From the NCBI GenBank assembly GCA_017994575.1, contig JAGOKN010000027.1, positions 1 through 33,068 on the forward strand: a stretch of 33,068 nucleotides of DNA, read 5' to 3'. The translations under genes and the position numbers were made by a program. Positions 23,939-32,767 of this stretch are shown in pieces. The DNA is from Nitrosomonas sp. (lineage in GTDB: Bacteria > Pseudomonadota > Gammaproteobacteria > Burkholderiales > Nitrosomonadaceae). Positions within the stretch are counted from its first letter, which is position 1. Each line of letters begins with the position of its first letter. The notes below the pieces were generated by a model, which ran no database searches, was not told the origin of the DNA, and worked only from the letters and a program-made list of their open reading frames with translations.

Positions 23939-25396
23939 ATGCCACAACTAATTAATTCAAATATCGCTTCGTTAAATGCACAACGCAACTTAAACACATC
24001 GCAATCATCACTGAATACATCTTTGACACGCCTGTCATCTGGCTTACGTATTAACAGTGCTAAAGACGACGCAGCAGGTTTAGCTATCTCAGAAAGAATG
24101 ACTTCACAAATCCGTGGTTTAAACCAAGCTGTCCGTAATGCCAATGACGGCATCTCTCTGGCGCAAACAGCTGAAGGTGCACTGGGTGAAATCGGCACCA
24201 ACTTGCAACGTATTCGTGAACTCGCGGTTCAATCTGCCAACGCAACCAACAGCGCCAGTGATCGTGCATCACTGCAAGCAGAAGCAGCACAATTGACCGC
24301 TGAAATTACCCGTGTTGCCAGTCAAACCCAGTTTAATGGTACAAACTTGTTGGATGGCGCTTTCCTCAATCAAAGCTTTCAGGTCGGCGCCAATGCCAAT
24401 CAAACCATTAATATTGCCTCGATCGGTGATTCACGTGCAACCGCGTTGGGCAGTCATATTCTTAATACTACCGGGACTGCCATGGGCACAGCAACAGCTG
24501 CCGCTGGTGCCCTAGCCGCCAACGGCGTCCTTGCTGAAACTAATTTGGCGCTGACAACCAACAAAGGCACAGCAACTGGAATCTCATATGCAGCTGGTGC
24601 TGATGCAAAAACCATCGCCGCAGCCATTAATACTGCCGCCTCAAACATCGGTATTACGGCAACAGCTACCAGTAGTGCTACCTTAGGCAATCTCGCCAGT
24701 GCCGGCACAGTATCTATGACATTAAATGGTAGCTCGGTATCCGCCGTTGTCACCGACAAATCGGATTTAAGCAGCTTTGCTGCCGCAATTAATGGCTTGC
24801 AGTCAACCACTGGCGTTACTGCTTCATTCGCGACTCCTGGCGACAAATCCGTCATCACCCTATCGACCACTGACGGCAGAGACATTACCGTTGTAGATTT
24901 CGATAATAGCGGCGCTACCAAAACGGCTGATATCGTAGCAGGAACAACTACCCAAACGTTAACAGGTGGTGGAAACAATTCAACAACCATAACCGGCACG
25001 ATTGAACTTGCCAGCTCCGCAGGTCAGATTACTGCGGGCACTGCAAATGCCGAAGTGTTCGGAACTTCAGTCAGTGCTTTCAGTTCAGTCGCTACGTTGG
25101 ATCTATTGTCCGCAACTAATTCACAAGCTGCACTGAAAACTCTGGATGCTGCATTGGCTCAAATCAACAGTTCACGCGGTGACTTGGGTGCGATTCAAAA
25201 CCGCTTCAGCTCAACCATTGCAAACCTGCAAAGTACTTCTGAAAATCTGTCAGCTTCTCGCAGCCGGATTCAAGATGCCGACTTTGCAACGGAAACTGCC
25301 AACATGACACGCGGACAGATTCTGCAACAAGCGGGGGTTGCGATTCTTGCGCAAGCAAATTCACTACCCAACAATGTTCTGTCATTGTTACGTTAA
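23939..25396 (+). CDS. fliC: Flagellin
   Basis: Filament subunit of 485 residues exported by the flagellar type III system. The conserved N-terminal D0/D1 begins MPQLINSNIASLNAQRNL and continues LTRLSSGLRINSAKDDAAGL, NANDGISLAQTAEGAL and RIRELAVQSAN. The C-terminal D1/D0 has SRGDLGAIQNRFSSTIANLQ, SRSRIQDADFATETANMTRG and ends NSLPNNVLSLLR. The central 180-390 is the variable surface region, rich in Ala, Thr and Ser. AAGGAG precedes the ATG. It starts the plus-strand late flagellar block and is followed by flaG after about 95 bases. Confidence 0.97.
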   Translation: MPQLINSNIASLNAQRNLNTSQSSLNTSLTRLSSGLRINSAKDDAAGLAISERMTSQIRGLNQAVRNANDGISLAQTAEGALGEIGTNLQRIRELAVQSANATNSASDRASLQAEAAQLTAEITRVASQTQFNGTNLLDGAFLNQSFQVGANANQTINIASIGDSRATALGSHILNTTGTAMGTATAAAGALAANGVLAETNLALTTNKGTATGISYAAGADAKTIAAAINTAASNIGITATATSSATLGNLASAGTVSMTLNGSSVSAVVTDKSDLSSFAAAINGLQSTTGVTASFATPGDKSVITLSTTDGRDITVVDFDNSGATKTADIVAGTTTQTLTGGGNNSTTITGTIELASSAGQITAGTANAEVFGTSVSAFSSVATLDLLSATNSQAALKTLDAALAQINSSRGDLGAIQNRFSSTIANLQSTSENLSASRSRIQDADFATETANMTRGQILQQAGVAILAQANSLPNNVLSLLR

Positions 25397-25436
25397 GCAA
25401 CACAGAGCAATTAATACATTAAATAAAGCTAATGAC

Positions 25437-25466
25437 ACGCGGGGCTAGAAAAAGATTGTTCCGCGT
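25437..25466 (+). terminator. Weak stem-loop between fliC and flaG
   Basis: ACGCGG and CCGCGT pair across an 18-base loop about 40 bases after the flagellin stop. No U tract follows. It could partially terminate or protect the abundant fliC mRNA. Confidence 0.3.
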
Positions 25467-25492
25467 TCATTACTACTTTAAGGAATTTAATC

Positions 25493-25846
25493 ATGAACAT
25501 TAATCAATTAAGTGCAGCAGGCATGACGACACCAGCTCCCGCTGTGGCATCGTTTGCTCCAAAAGCATCTGCACCAGAAACAGTTACTGCGCCAGCACCC
25601 GTTGCAGCCAACAATCCCAAACCTGAAGAACAGGTCAAGGAAGCTGTACAAAAAATCCAAGGAGTGGTCGATAATCTGGCACATAACCTACGTATCTCGG
25701 TAGATCAAGACACGGGTAAAACAGTGGTTAAAGTAATGGATATTCGCACTGATGAAGTCATCCGGCAGATTCCAACCGAAGAAGCAATTAGCATTGCCCG
25801 CACCTTAGATAAAGTACAAGGTCTGTTATTAAATGACGAAGCATAA
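25493..25846 (+). CDS. flaG: FlaG family flagellar protein
   Basis: A 117-residue protein. The N-terminal half is Ala/Pro-rich and unstructured, and the C-terminal half is the FlaG domain: LRISVDQDTGKTVVKVMDIR followed by TDEVIRQIPTEEAI. FlaG proteins affect filament length and stability in other bacteria. AAGGA precedes the ATG. It lies between fliC and fliD, the usual place. Confidence 0.93.
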   Translation: MNINQLSAAGMTTPAPAVASFAPKASAPETVTAPAPVAANNPKPEEQVKEAVQKIQGVVDNLAHNLRISVDQDTGKTVVKVMDIRTDEVIRQIPTEEAISIARTLDKVQGLLLNDEA

Positions 25847-25879
25847 CTTAACATTCTCTACTAGGAACGGAGCTTAAAA

Positions 25880-27847
25880 ATGCTTTCATCTCCAGGAATC
25901 GGATCAGGCCTAGATGTTACCGGCATTGTCAGCCAGCTAATGGCTGTAGAACGCCGCCCTCTGTCAGCTCTCGATAGCAAAGAAGCTACGCAACAAACCA
26001 AGCTCACGGCCTTCGGTAGCTTGAAAGGTGCAGTATCTTCATTTCAAAGTAGTCTTGCTGCGCTGGCTAATCCGGAAAAATTTACTGGCGTAGCAGCCAG
26101 CATTTCCGATACGACATTAGCCAGCGTAAGCGCAACATCGAAAGCAGTCACCGGAAGCCATTCCATCGAGATCCAAACACTCGCACAATCGCAGAAATTA
26201 AAATCCGCAAACTTCGCAACTACCAGCACTACTATTGGTAGCGGCACGATGACTATTCAGTTTGGCACTTATAGTGGTGGCACGTTTACGCTGAATCCAG
26301 ATAAAGCTGCACAATCCATTACTATTTCCCCCAATAATTCATCATTGGCTGGTATCCGCGATGCAATCAATCTGGCCGATGCAGGAGTAACTGCCAGTAT
26401 CGTAAATGATGGAAGTGGTAATCGATTAGTGATTGCTTCAGAAGAGACAGGCTTGAGCAATGCTTTAAAAATAACCACGACCGATGCGGATAGCAATAAT
26501 ACTGACAATGCGGGATTATCTCAGCTTGTTTATGATGCATCGACCGGCGGAACCACTAATCTTGCTGAAACGGTATCAGCTAGCAATGCCACATTGGTGA
26601 TAGATGGCATTTCAATTAGCAAAGCATCCAATAAAATTACCGATGCTCTTGAAGGGGTTACACTTGATTTGTTAAAAACAAATGTAGGTAGCACAACCAC
26701 TTTAAACTTAACTCGTGATACCGCTAGTATCGAGGGAGCGATAACAGGATTTGTTAAATCTTTTAATGATCTGAATAAGACCATTACTGATCTTTCAAAA
26801 TATAATGCAGAAACCAAGCAAGCATCAATTTTGACAGGCGACTCGACAGTCCGATCAATTCAGACAAAGCTGAGAAGCGCCATTTCAGATCCATTGACTT
26901 CAGCCGGCGGTGGCTTAAGCTTGCTGTCAGAAGTAGGTGTTTCTTTTCAATCAGATGGCACACTTAAATTTGATTCAACAAAGCTATCCAAAGTACTTAG
27001 TGATCCTACAAAAGATGTATCTACACTATTTGCTTCCGTTGGAAAAACCAGTGATAGCTTAGTGTCATTTGTCAGAGCAGAATCTGACACAGCTAATGGC
27101 ACATACGCATTAAATATCAGCCAAATTGCAACACAAGGTTCCGCAACAGGAAGTGTTACAGCTTCACTGGCAATCAATTCGGGCAATAACAAGTTAGATT
27201 TCACTATTGATGGTATTAATGCAAGCATAACCCTTGCAGAGGGCACTTATACAACTACCTCGCTAGCCGCTGAAATCCAATCAAAAATCAATGGCGCCCC
27301 AACCATTTCATCAGCTGGAATTAAGGTAACTGCAAGCGAATCGGCTGGGAAATTGATGATTACTTCCAACCAATATGGCTCTGAATCAACAGTAGCGATT
27401 ACTGGTGGGAATGGAAAATTGGATTTGTTTGGCACACCCATCACCACCAATGGCGTTGATGTAGCAGGTACTATCAACGGCATTACGGCTACTGGTTCGG
27501 GTCAAACATTAACCGGTGCTGGTGATAGTAGTGGATTAGTCCTGAATATCATTGGAGGCAGTACAGGTACACGAGGAGATATCAACTTCGCGCATGGCTT
27601 TGCTGCAAAATTGGATAAGCTATTAGATGAAATGCTGGATGACCGCCTCATTGATAGTCGCATAGATGGCATTAATTCCTCTATTAAAGATATTGAGTCT
27701 CAAAGAGAAACTTTGAATCGCCGCCTTGTAGATGTCGAAAAAAGAATACGAGCACAGTTTACTGCACTGGATGCTTCAATAGCTAGCATGACACAAACCA
27801 GCAATTTCTTGCTACAACAATTGCCTAGATTACCTGGTGCAAACTAA
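25880..27847 (+). CDS. fliD: Flagellar filament capping protein FliD (HAP2)
   Basis: A 655-residue cap protein that folds flagellin at the filament tip. The N-terminus is SSPGIGSGLDVTGIVSQLMA followed by VERRPL, the FliD_N hallmark. FliD_C spans the middle to the end with SFNDLNKTITDLSKYNAE, and the coiled-coil C-terminus SRIDGINSSIKDIESQRETL ends SMTQTSNFLLQQL. Its length is above the common 450-480, reflecting larger central surface domains (about 400-560) with repeated beta-rich, Thr/Ser-rich segments. A GGAG-type site precedes the ATG. It is followed by fliS after about 50 bases. Confidence 0.96.
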   Translation: MLSSPGIGSGLDVTGIVSQLMAVERRPLSALDSKEATQQTKLTAFGSLKGAVSSFQSSLAALANPEKFTGVAASISDTTLASVSATSKAVTGSHSIEIQTLAQSQKLKSANFATTSTTIGSGTMTIQFGTYSGGTFTLNPDKAAQSITISPNNSSLAGIRDAINLADAGVTASIVNDGSGNRLVIASEETGLSNALKITTTDADSNNTDNAGLSQLVYDASTGGTTNLAETVSASNATLVIDGISISKASNKITDALEGVTLDLLKTNVGSTTTLNLTRDTASIEGAITGFVKSFNDLNKTITDLSKYNAETKQASILTGDSTVRSIQTKLRSAISDPLTSAGGGLSLLSEVGVSFQSDGTLKFDSTKLSKVLSDPTKDVSTLFASVGKTSDSLVSFVRAESDTANGTYALNISQIATQGSATGSVTASLAINSGNNKLDFTIDGINASITLAEGTYTTTSLAAEIQSKINGAPTISSAGIKVTASESAGKLMITSNQYGSESTVAITGGNGKLDLFGTPITTNGVDVAGTINGITATGSGQTLTGAGDSSGLVLNIIGGSTGTRGDINFAHGFAAKLDKLLDEMLDDRLIDSRIDGINSSIKDIESQRETLNRRLVDVEKRIRAQFTALDASIASMTQTSNFLLQQLPRLPGAN

Positions 27848-27898
27848 TACAGCCTGACTTTAACAAAGAACTTTCCACAATATAAAAAGGTGCTGAGA

Positions 27899-28324
27899 AT
27901 GTATTCTTCCATGAATAATGCAATATCCGCTTATCAACGCGTTGGTGTTGAATCAGGCATTGAATCAGCCAATCCTCACAAACTCATTTTAATGCTATTC
28001 GAAGGCGCACAAGAAGCCTTGGCGAAAGCCAGAATGCATATGCAACACAATGAAATTGCAGAAAAAGGTCAAATGATCTCAAAAGCCATCATGATTATTG
28101 ATCATGGGCTTAAAGCTAGTTTAGATATGAGTGCAGGCGGTGATTTAGCGATCAAACTACAAGCACTCTACGATTACATGGTACATCGATTACTAATAGC
28201 CAATATTCAGAGCGATCCTGAAATAGTCAATGAGGTCCATAAGCTACTAGCTGAATTATATAGTGCTTGGAAAGAAATTGGTGAATCAGGCAAAACTCAA
28301 GCAACAAAAACAGTCACAAGCTAA
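27899..28324 (+). CDS. fliS: Flagellar export chaperone FliS
   Basis: A 141-residue helical chaperone that holds flagellin unpolymerised before export. It shows AISAYQRVGVESGIESANPH followed by KLILMLFEGA, and a C-terminal LLAELYSAWKEIG, matching the family closely. The ATG at 27899 is chosen because AAGG lies eight bases upstream; the open frame extends to a GTG at 27890. It forms the usual fliD-fliS-fliT series. Confidence 0.95.
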   Translation: MYSSMNNAISAYQRVGVESGIESANPHKLILMLFEGAQEALAKARMHMQHNEIAEKGQMISKAIMIIDHGLKASLDMSAGGDLAIKLQALYDYMVHRLLIANIQSDPEIVNEVHKLLAELYSAWKEIGESGKTQATKTVTS

Positions 28325-28360
28325 ATCGTACAATTAAAAATAAGGATATGTAAATATAAA

Positions 28361-28696
28361 ATGGATAGCACACAGATAATTATGACTTATAAAGCTATTT
28401 TAGTGACAACAGGGAAAATGCTAACTGCTGCTCAAAATAACGAATGGGATCAATTAGTCTCATTGGAACAAGAATGCAGAAGATTGACTGAAACTCTCAA
28501 AAAAAATGATGCAGAACCCATGCTTGATAAAGAGTTACTCAAAAAGAAAGTCGCTATCATTCACCAGATACTGGAAGATGACGCTCAAATCAGAGCAATC
28601 ATTGCACCTTGGATGATGAAATTACAGGATATCTTAAATACCAATAGCCGCACACGTAATCTTCAGCAAGCTTATCAATCAACTAACAATGTATAA
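28361..28696 (+). CDS. fliT: FliT-like flagellar chaperone
   Basis: A 111-residue all-helical protein in the FliT slot after fliS. The pattern MTYKAILVTTGKMLTAAQNN followed by EWDQLVSLEQECRRL is typical of FliT proteins, which chaperone the cap protein and in enterics modulate FlhDC. Sequence conservation in this family is weak, so the call rests on both pattern and position. Confidence 0.82.
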   Translation: MDSTQIIMTYKAILVTTGKMLTAAQNNEWDQLVSLEQECRRLTETLKKNDAEPMLDKELLKKKVAIIHQILEDDAQIRAIIAPWMMKLQDILNTNSRTRNLQQAYQSTNNV

Positions 28697-28763
28697 GCAT
28701 CAAATAAAAAATACCGAAATATACTGTACTGGATAACCGCATAGTACATAAAAATGAACCATC

Positions 28764-29798
28764 GTGAACCCAATCACACTCAAAACCGATTTAATCACTC
28801 CCCTAACACAGATAAAATCTGTTACACCCGTTACTCCTGTAACAGCCATTCTCGACTCACAAAACCCTAGCGCAGTATTTGAATCAGGCCAGAAATATCA
28901 GGCATCTATTGAAACACGATTAATCAATGGTAATTCCCGTGTTTTAGTTGCAGATAAGCTTTTACAAATGCACTTACCAGAGAGCTTTCAACCTGGTAGC
29001 AAACTGGAGCTAATGCTCATATCACAGGAACCAGACTTAAAATTTCTTATCCTCAACAATTTCCCATCAGACATCAACGAAAATAACGCCGTTATCAGCT
29101 CTACCGGTCGTTTTCTCGACAGATTGATGCAACAAGATACAGTAAAGCAAGCATCGATAAGCATCTCTTCCTCCGCGGCCCACACACCATTACTCACCAG
29201 CTCCGCACCTATACTGACTTCGGCATCAATAAATAGCACTGAATTACCCAGTTTATTGCAGAAAGCAATTTCTCAAAGTGGATTATTCTATGAGTCACAC
29301 CAAGCGCAATGGATTAGTGGAAGAAATACGCTTGAGAACTTACAACAGGAACCTCAAGGAAAATTAATGTTAGTGGTCGCTGATCAATCAAATAAAATAT
29401 CTGCTTCACTTAGCTCTGACATGCCTATACATACGCAGAGCATTCCTTTGGTTCAGCAACAACTCAATACCCTAGAGACAGGATATTTACTCTGGCGCAG
29501 CGAAGTATGGCAAGGTCAGCCTATGGATTGGGAAATTCATGAGCAACATCAGGATAATGCAATTGAATCTGGCGACGCAGCAAATTGGCGCACGAAGATC
29601 CATCTCACACTCCCACAGCTTGGGGAAATAACAGCCACCATCATACTGAATGCTCATGATATTAATATTAAACTGGATGCTTCTCAAGTAGAAACAGTTA
29701 ACTTACTAAGAAACAATCAATCTCCACTTGGAATGGATATGCAGTCAGCCGGATTGAATATTCAATCATTAGAAGTGCAGCATAATGATGAAATCTGA
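28764..29798 (+). CDS. fliK: FliK-like flagellar hook-length control protein
   Basis: A 344-residue protein with a Ser/Thr/Gln-rich N-terminal two thirds and a C-terminal domain reading LTLPQLGEITATIILNAHDI and then SAGLNIQSLEVQHN. This resembles the FliK C-terminal substrate-switch domain (LP.LG.V.A.L......AGL....EV). The likely start is GTG 28764, as there is no in-frame ATG nearby and no strong ribosome-binding site. The next gene, a FlhB C-domain homologue, overlaps it by 14 bases, which fits a FliK-FlhB functional pairing. It could be a second, FliK-related protein rather than the main hook ruler. Confidence 0.72.
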   Translation: MNPITLKTDLITPLTQIKSVTPVTPVTAILDSQNPSAVFESGQKYQASIETRLINGNSRVLVADKLLQMHLPESFQPGSKLELMLISQEPDLKFLILNNFPSDINENNAVISSTGRFLDRLMQQDTVKQASISISSSAAHTPLLTSSAPILTSASINSTELPSLLQKAISQSGLFYESHQAQWISGRNTLENLQQEPQGKLMLVVADQSNKISASLSSDMPIHTQSIPLVQQQLNTLETGYLLWRSEVWQGQPMDWEIHEQHQDNAIESGDAANWRTKIHLTLPQLGEITATIILNAHDINIKLDASQVETVNLLRNNQSPLGMDMQSAGLNIQSLEVQHNDEI

Positions 29799-30102
29799 CC
29801 TTAATTCTACAGCTGTGGCACTCGCCTATCGGGAAGGCCAGATCGCACCCAAGGTTGTTGCTAAAGGTCGGGGACTTATCGCTGAAGAGATAATCAAACG
29901 TGCTAAAGAAGCTGGAATTTATGTGCATGAATCTAGCGAATTGGTAGCATTATTAATGCAAGTTGACCTGGATGATCGCATTCCGCCACAGCTTTATATT
30001 GCCGTTGCTGAATTATTAGCGTGGCTCTATCGACTGGAACAGAGCAAAGCTAATCCATTGATCAATCAGGATTCTCACACAAAGATTATGAGGAGCAATT
30101 GA
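29785..30102 (+). CDS. FlhB C-terminal-domain homologue (FhlB-like)
   Basis: A 105-residue soluble protein equivalent to the cytoplasmic FlhB_C part alone: STAVALAYREGQIAPKVVAK then GLIAEEIIKRAKEAGIYVHE and the final PPQLYIAVAELLAWLYRLE. The membrane domain of FlhB is absent. The N-P-T-H self-cleavage site is also absent, so this is the cleaved-form-like paralogue often called FhlB or YlqH. Its ATG lies inside the end of the fliK-like gene. Its stop overlaps a TTG of the next frame, so the three genes are tightly coupled. Such proteins can substitute for the FlhB C-domain in export-substrate recognition. Confidence 0.85.
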   Translation: MMKSDLNSTAVALAYREGQIAPKVVAKGRGLIAEEIIKRAKEAGIYVHESSELVALLMQVDLDDRIPPQLYIAVAELLAWLYRLEQSKANPLINQDSHTKIMRSN

Positions 30103-30104
30103 AC

Positions 30105-30887
30105 ATGCAAGTATATGATGAGCAAATTGAAGCGCCAAAGTTATTAGAGCCCACCAAATTCTCAGAAAAAGAAAGATACGAAAATTTTCGTATTTTTTCC
30201 ACAGTTGATATTCTTTTCATACTCCGCAGACTTAAGCATGAAAACTCCTTAATTACACTATATCTTGGCTACGGAAACAGTTTCTTTCTAACATCCATAC
30301 TGCATATCAATGATGATATGAAAGAAATGGTCATAGACTATGGCGTTAATGAAAAAATTAGTCAGCAAGCATTGCAGTCTAAAGAATTGATATTTGTTAC
30401 CATGCAAAACAACATCAAAATAGAATTTACTTGCGACAAAATAAGAAAAACAGAATTTGAAGGCAAAAACGCCTTTACGGTTAGCATTCCAAAATCCTTA
30501 CTCCGCATACAGAGAAGAAATAGCTTTCGCATATCCACCCCCACTGCCAGGCCACTTAAATGCGTTATTCCAGTGCCTGATCAAGACAAACTAACACCCA
30601 TTGAATTGATTTTGCTAGACATCAGTTGTGGGGGTATTGGTGTCATTGATCAATGCTCTGCTATCAAATTTGAGTTAGGAGTCACTTTCCAGAACTGCCA
30701 AATTGCACTTCCTGATATTGGTACCGTCCAAACAACGATCAAAATAAGAAACACACATCCCATGACATTGCACAATGGCCATACATGTCAACGCGCCGGA
30801 TGTGAATTTGTAGGTTTACCTGCAAAAACAGAAGCCATGATACAACGCTACATTGTTAAACAAGAACAAATGAGAAAAGCAAAATAA
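30105..30887 (+). CDS. ycgR: YcgR-family flagellar brake protein with PilZ domain
   Basis: A 260-residue c-di-GMP effector. The N-terminal YcgR domain (about 20-130) precedes a C-terminal PilZ domain that begins LRIQRRNSFRI, the R-x3-R c-di-GMP binding motif, followed by LLDISCGGIGVID (D-x-S-x-x-G). In enterics YcgR bound to c-di-GMP slows the motor. ATG 30105 has AGGAG nine bases upstream; TTG 30099 is in frame but too close to the site. It is the last gene of the fliK-like operon and links the nearby cyclases and the MHYT-GGDEF-EAL protein to motor control. Confidence 0.9.
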   Translation: MQVYDEQIEAPKLLEPTKFSEKERYENFRIFSTVDILFILRRLKHENSLITLYLGYGNSFFLTSILHINDDMKEMVIDYGVNEKISQQALQSKELIFVTMQNNIKIEFTCDKIRKTEFEGKNAFTVSIPKSLLRIQRRNSFRISTPTARPLKCVIPVPDQDKLTPIELILLDISCGGIGVIDQCSAIKFELGVTFQNCQIALPDIGTVQTTIKIRNTHPMTLHNGHTCQRAGCEFVGLPAKTEAMIQRYIVKQEQMRKAK

Positions 30888-30951
30888 ATCAAGCAAGTTG
30901 ATGTTAAAAAACACGCCTCACACAATTATTATTGCATTAATTTAGAATAGC

Positions 30952-31341
30952 TTACTTCTTCTTTTCACAAACTGCGTCTGCAACATGCTTAAAAATAGAG
31001 TTGGCTGAATAACCAAACCAATCCTGTGATTCCTCATGATGTGCACCAATCACAGTGCCAGCGCCTTCCTTGCCAGAATAAAGCAGTATAGTGATTGATC
31101 TAGCTTTACTTTCCATACAATCAAATTCATACAATGACTTAATTGAGTAGTAGCCTCCCTTCTGCTTCTCATCGTAGCTGGATAACACCCAAATTTTTCT
31201 AAATTGCTCATTTCTATGCAGAGTATCTGGATCGAAATAATGCGTTTCGCCTTGCTTCGCAGCAGGATCCAAAGCTATCCAGCGTGCTTGTGCAGATGTT
31301 ACAAGCATGAACAGGAAAATCATCAATAAACATTTTTTCAT
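30952..31341 (-). CDS. Surface-adhesin protein E-like secreted protein
   Basis: A 129-residue protein with a clear signal peptide MKKCLLMIFLFMLVTSAQA, cleaved before RW. The mature domain shows HYFDPDTLHRNEQFRKIWVL, YYSIKSLYEFDC and a closing ADAVC, the layout of the protein E-like domain (YDP.T..R.....W.L...K...YDC...C). The two cysteines in FDC and AVC probably form a disulphide. The function is unknown in this group. It is convergent with the YcgR gene, and no clear terminator separates them. Confidence 0.75.
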   Translation of the reverse strand: MKKCLLMIFLFMLVTSAQARWIALDPAAKQGETHYFDPDTLHRNEQFRKIWVLSSYDEKQKGGYYSIKSLYEFDCMESKARSITILLYSGKEGAGTVIGAHHEESQDWFGYSANSIFKHVADAVCEKKK

Positions 31342-31721
31342 TCTTTATCACTCTATTTAGGCTAATTTAGTTTGTTCTTCCTCGTTTGGAATCTCTGAGT
31401 GCAGACAAAAAGCACAAGCATCATAACCAACTTGACCCACGCTCAAGAAGTAGCCATTTTGCTATTAAATAGTTTCAAGTCTTGATGTTTTCAACTATTC
31501 TTAGCATCCATCCAACCTAGTGCTAGACACTCTTCAATGATGCAATGTGCATTGCACGATGGTATATCGATTAAAAATTTAATTATATCTGGAATAGAAA
31601 TATATTTTATGTAGATATTGCGCGCCGTTGGGTTGAGTGTCTATTTTTGTGTTTAACCCATTCAAATGAATATTAACAAACAACTGACAGCTTTATGAAT
31701 ATCCTTAATCTGGAGTTAATT
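31342..31721. other. Intergenic regulatory region upstream of exbB
   Basis: About 380 bases between the divergent adhesin-E-like gene and exbB. No coding frame with homology is visible. It is AT-rich and contains the perfect inverted repeat at 31541-31556. A TonB-energiser operon would be expected to carry a Fur site, but I do not see a convincing 19-bp Fur box. Confidence 0.5.
31541..31556. promoter_or_regulatory. Perfect inverted repeat TGCAATG-TG-CATTGCA, candidate operator
   Basis: The 16-base site has two identical 7-base half-sites separated by two bases. It lies about 165 bases before the exbB start and about 200 bases before the start of the divergent gene, a location suited to a dimeric repressor. 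The regulator is not identified. Confidence 0.4.
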
Positions 31722-32369
31722 ATGGAAGAACTAAATCAAGCCTGGGTCATGCTGAAGCTGGGGGGAATTATCATTATCCCTTTGTCTTTACTGGCAGTTA
31801 TTGCCTTGGCAATTATGCTTGAAAAAGCATTTGTCTATTGGCGCTATGCTCGCCTTTCCAATGACCTGTTAAATCTTGTGGAAACCTATGGTTTCAAATG
31901 GGAAGACTTAGAAAAAATTCTTTCAGGACTGGATAAGCGACATTACTACAAACGTTTCTTTGAAGTAGTGATTTCCAATCGACACCAACCTTCCTGGTGG
32001 ACAGAATCACGTGCTGCCGATGAAGCTCAGATCATCGAAGAAGCGCTCGCGCGTCGACTTTGGGCGCTAGAAACCATTGTAACTGCGGCACCATTACTTG
32101 GACTTGTAGGAACAGTCGTGGGTATGATGCGTGCCTTCCAAGTAATTGGCAGTGAAGGGGTCGTTAACCCCACAGCAGTAACCGGCGGCGTTGCAGAAGC
32201 TCTGATTGCAACTGTTGTAGGTTTAATAATTGCGCTAGTGGCATTATTCGGATTCAATTATTTTTCACGTTTGCAATCGCTGACCATGGATGAAATGGAA
32301 CGCCTGGGTACTCGGTTGATTGATAATATCCGTCTGGATCAACAGGGCAATATTCATGAAGCTTCGTAA
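31722..32369 (+). CDS. exbB: ExbB/TolQ/MotA-family proton channel subunit
   Basis: A 215-residue inner-membrane subunit of the TonB-ExbB-ExbD energiser. Three transmembrane segments are visible: LGGIIIIPLSLLAVIALAIM near the N-terminus, ETIVTAAPLLGLVGTVVGMM, and EALIATVVGLIIALVALFGF. The conserved proline/glycine-rich APLLGLVGTVVGM and the Thr of ALIATVVG mark the ExbB family. ATG 31722 has GGAG six bases upstream; an in-frame ATG at 31695 has no site. It overlaps exbD by 14 bases. Confidence 0.9.
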   Translation: MEELNQAWVMLKLGGIIIIPLSLLAVIALAIMLEKAFVYWRYARLSNDLLNLVETYGFKWEDLEKILSGLDKRHYYKRFFEVVISNRHQPSWWTESRAADEAQIIEEALARRLWALETIVTAAPLLGLVGTVVGMMRAFQVIGSEGVVNPTAVTGGVAEALIATVVGLIIALVALFGFNYFSRLQSLTMDEMERLGTRLIDNIRLDQQGNIHEAS

Positions 32370-32757
32370 ATCCCGCACCGTACAGAAAGGCAGAATCGAA
32401 ATCATTCCGATGATCGATGTGATGTTTTTTTTGCTGGCGACGTTTATGCTGGCTTCCTTATCGATGCAGAATTTGGATTCATTGCAAGTCAATCTGCCTG
32501 AAGGTGAAGCTGAAAAACTCAGCGCTGAAAAACCGGTTACGCTGACACTCACCAAAGACAGCAAAATTTTTATCAATCAAACGGTTGTGACTCTGGAAAC
32601 ACTGGCTACCACACTCAAACCGCTACTTTCAGATTCCAAGCAGAAATTGATTGTATCTGCGGATAGTGAAGCCCCACAGGGCGTTGTTGTGCAGGCCATG
32701 TTACGAGCCCGATCTGCCGGCGCCCAGCATTTTCTGATCGCGGTGAAACATAAATAA
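32356..32757 (+). CDS. exbD: ExbD/TolR-family biopolymer transport protein
   Basis: A 133-residue single-pass protein. The transmembrane segment IEIIPMIDVMFFLLATFMLA carries the essential aspartate D21 used in proton flow. The periplasmic part is the ExbD fold, with VNLPEGEAE and a C-terminal AMLRARSAGAQHFLIAV. ATG 32356 lies inside the end of exbB, indicating coupling; an earlier in-frame ATG at 32320 is inside exbB and would break the N-terminal pattern. It is followed by tonB after 10 bases. Confidence 0.92.
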   Translation: MKLRKSRTVQKGRIEIIPMIDVMFFLLATFMLASLSMQNLDSLQVNLPEGEAEKLSAEKPVTLTLTKDSKIFINQTVVTLETLATTLKPLLSDSKQKLIVSADSEAPQGVVVQAMLRARSAGAQHFLIAVKHK

Positions 32758-32767
32758 TCCACACACA

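Noticed and set aside
24454-24999. 181-residue frame antisense to the flagellin variable region
   Set aside because: Val/Ala-rich low-complexity translation caused by the Thr/Ala-rich coding strand; no homology and no ribosome-binding site.
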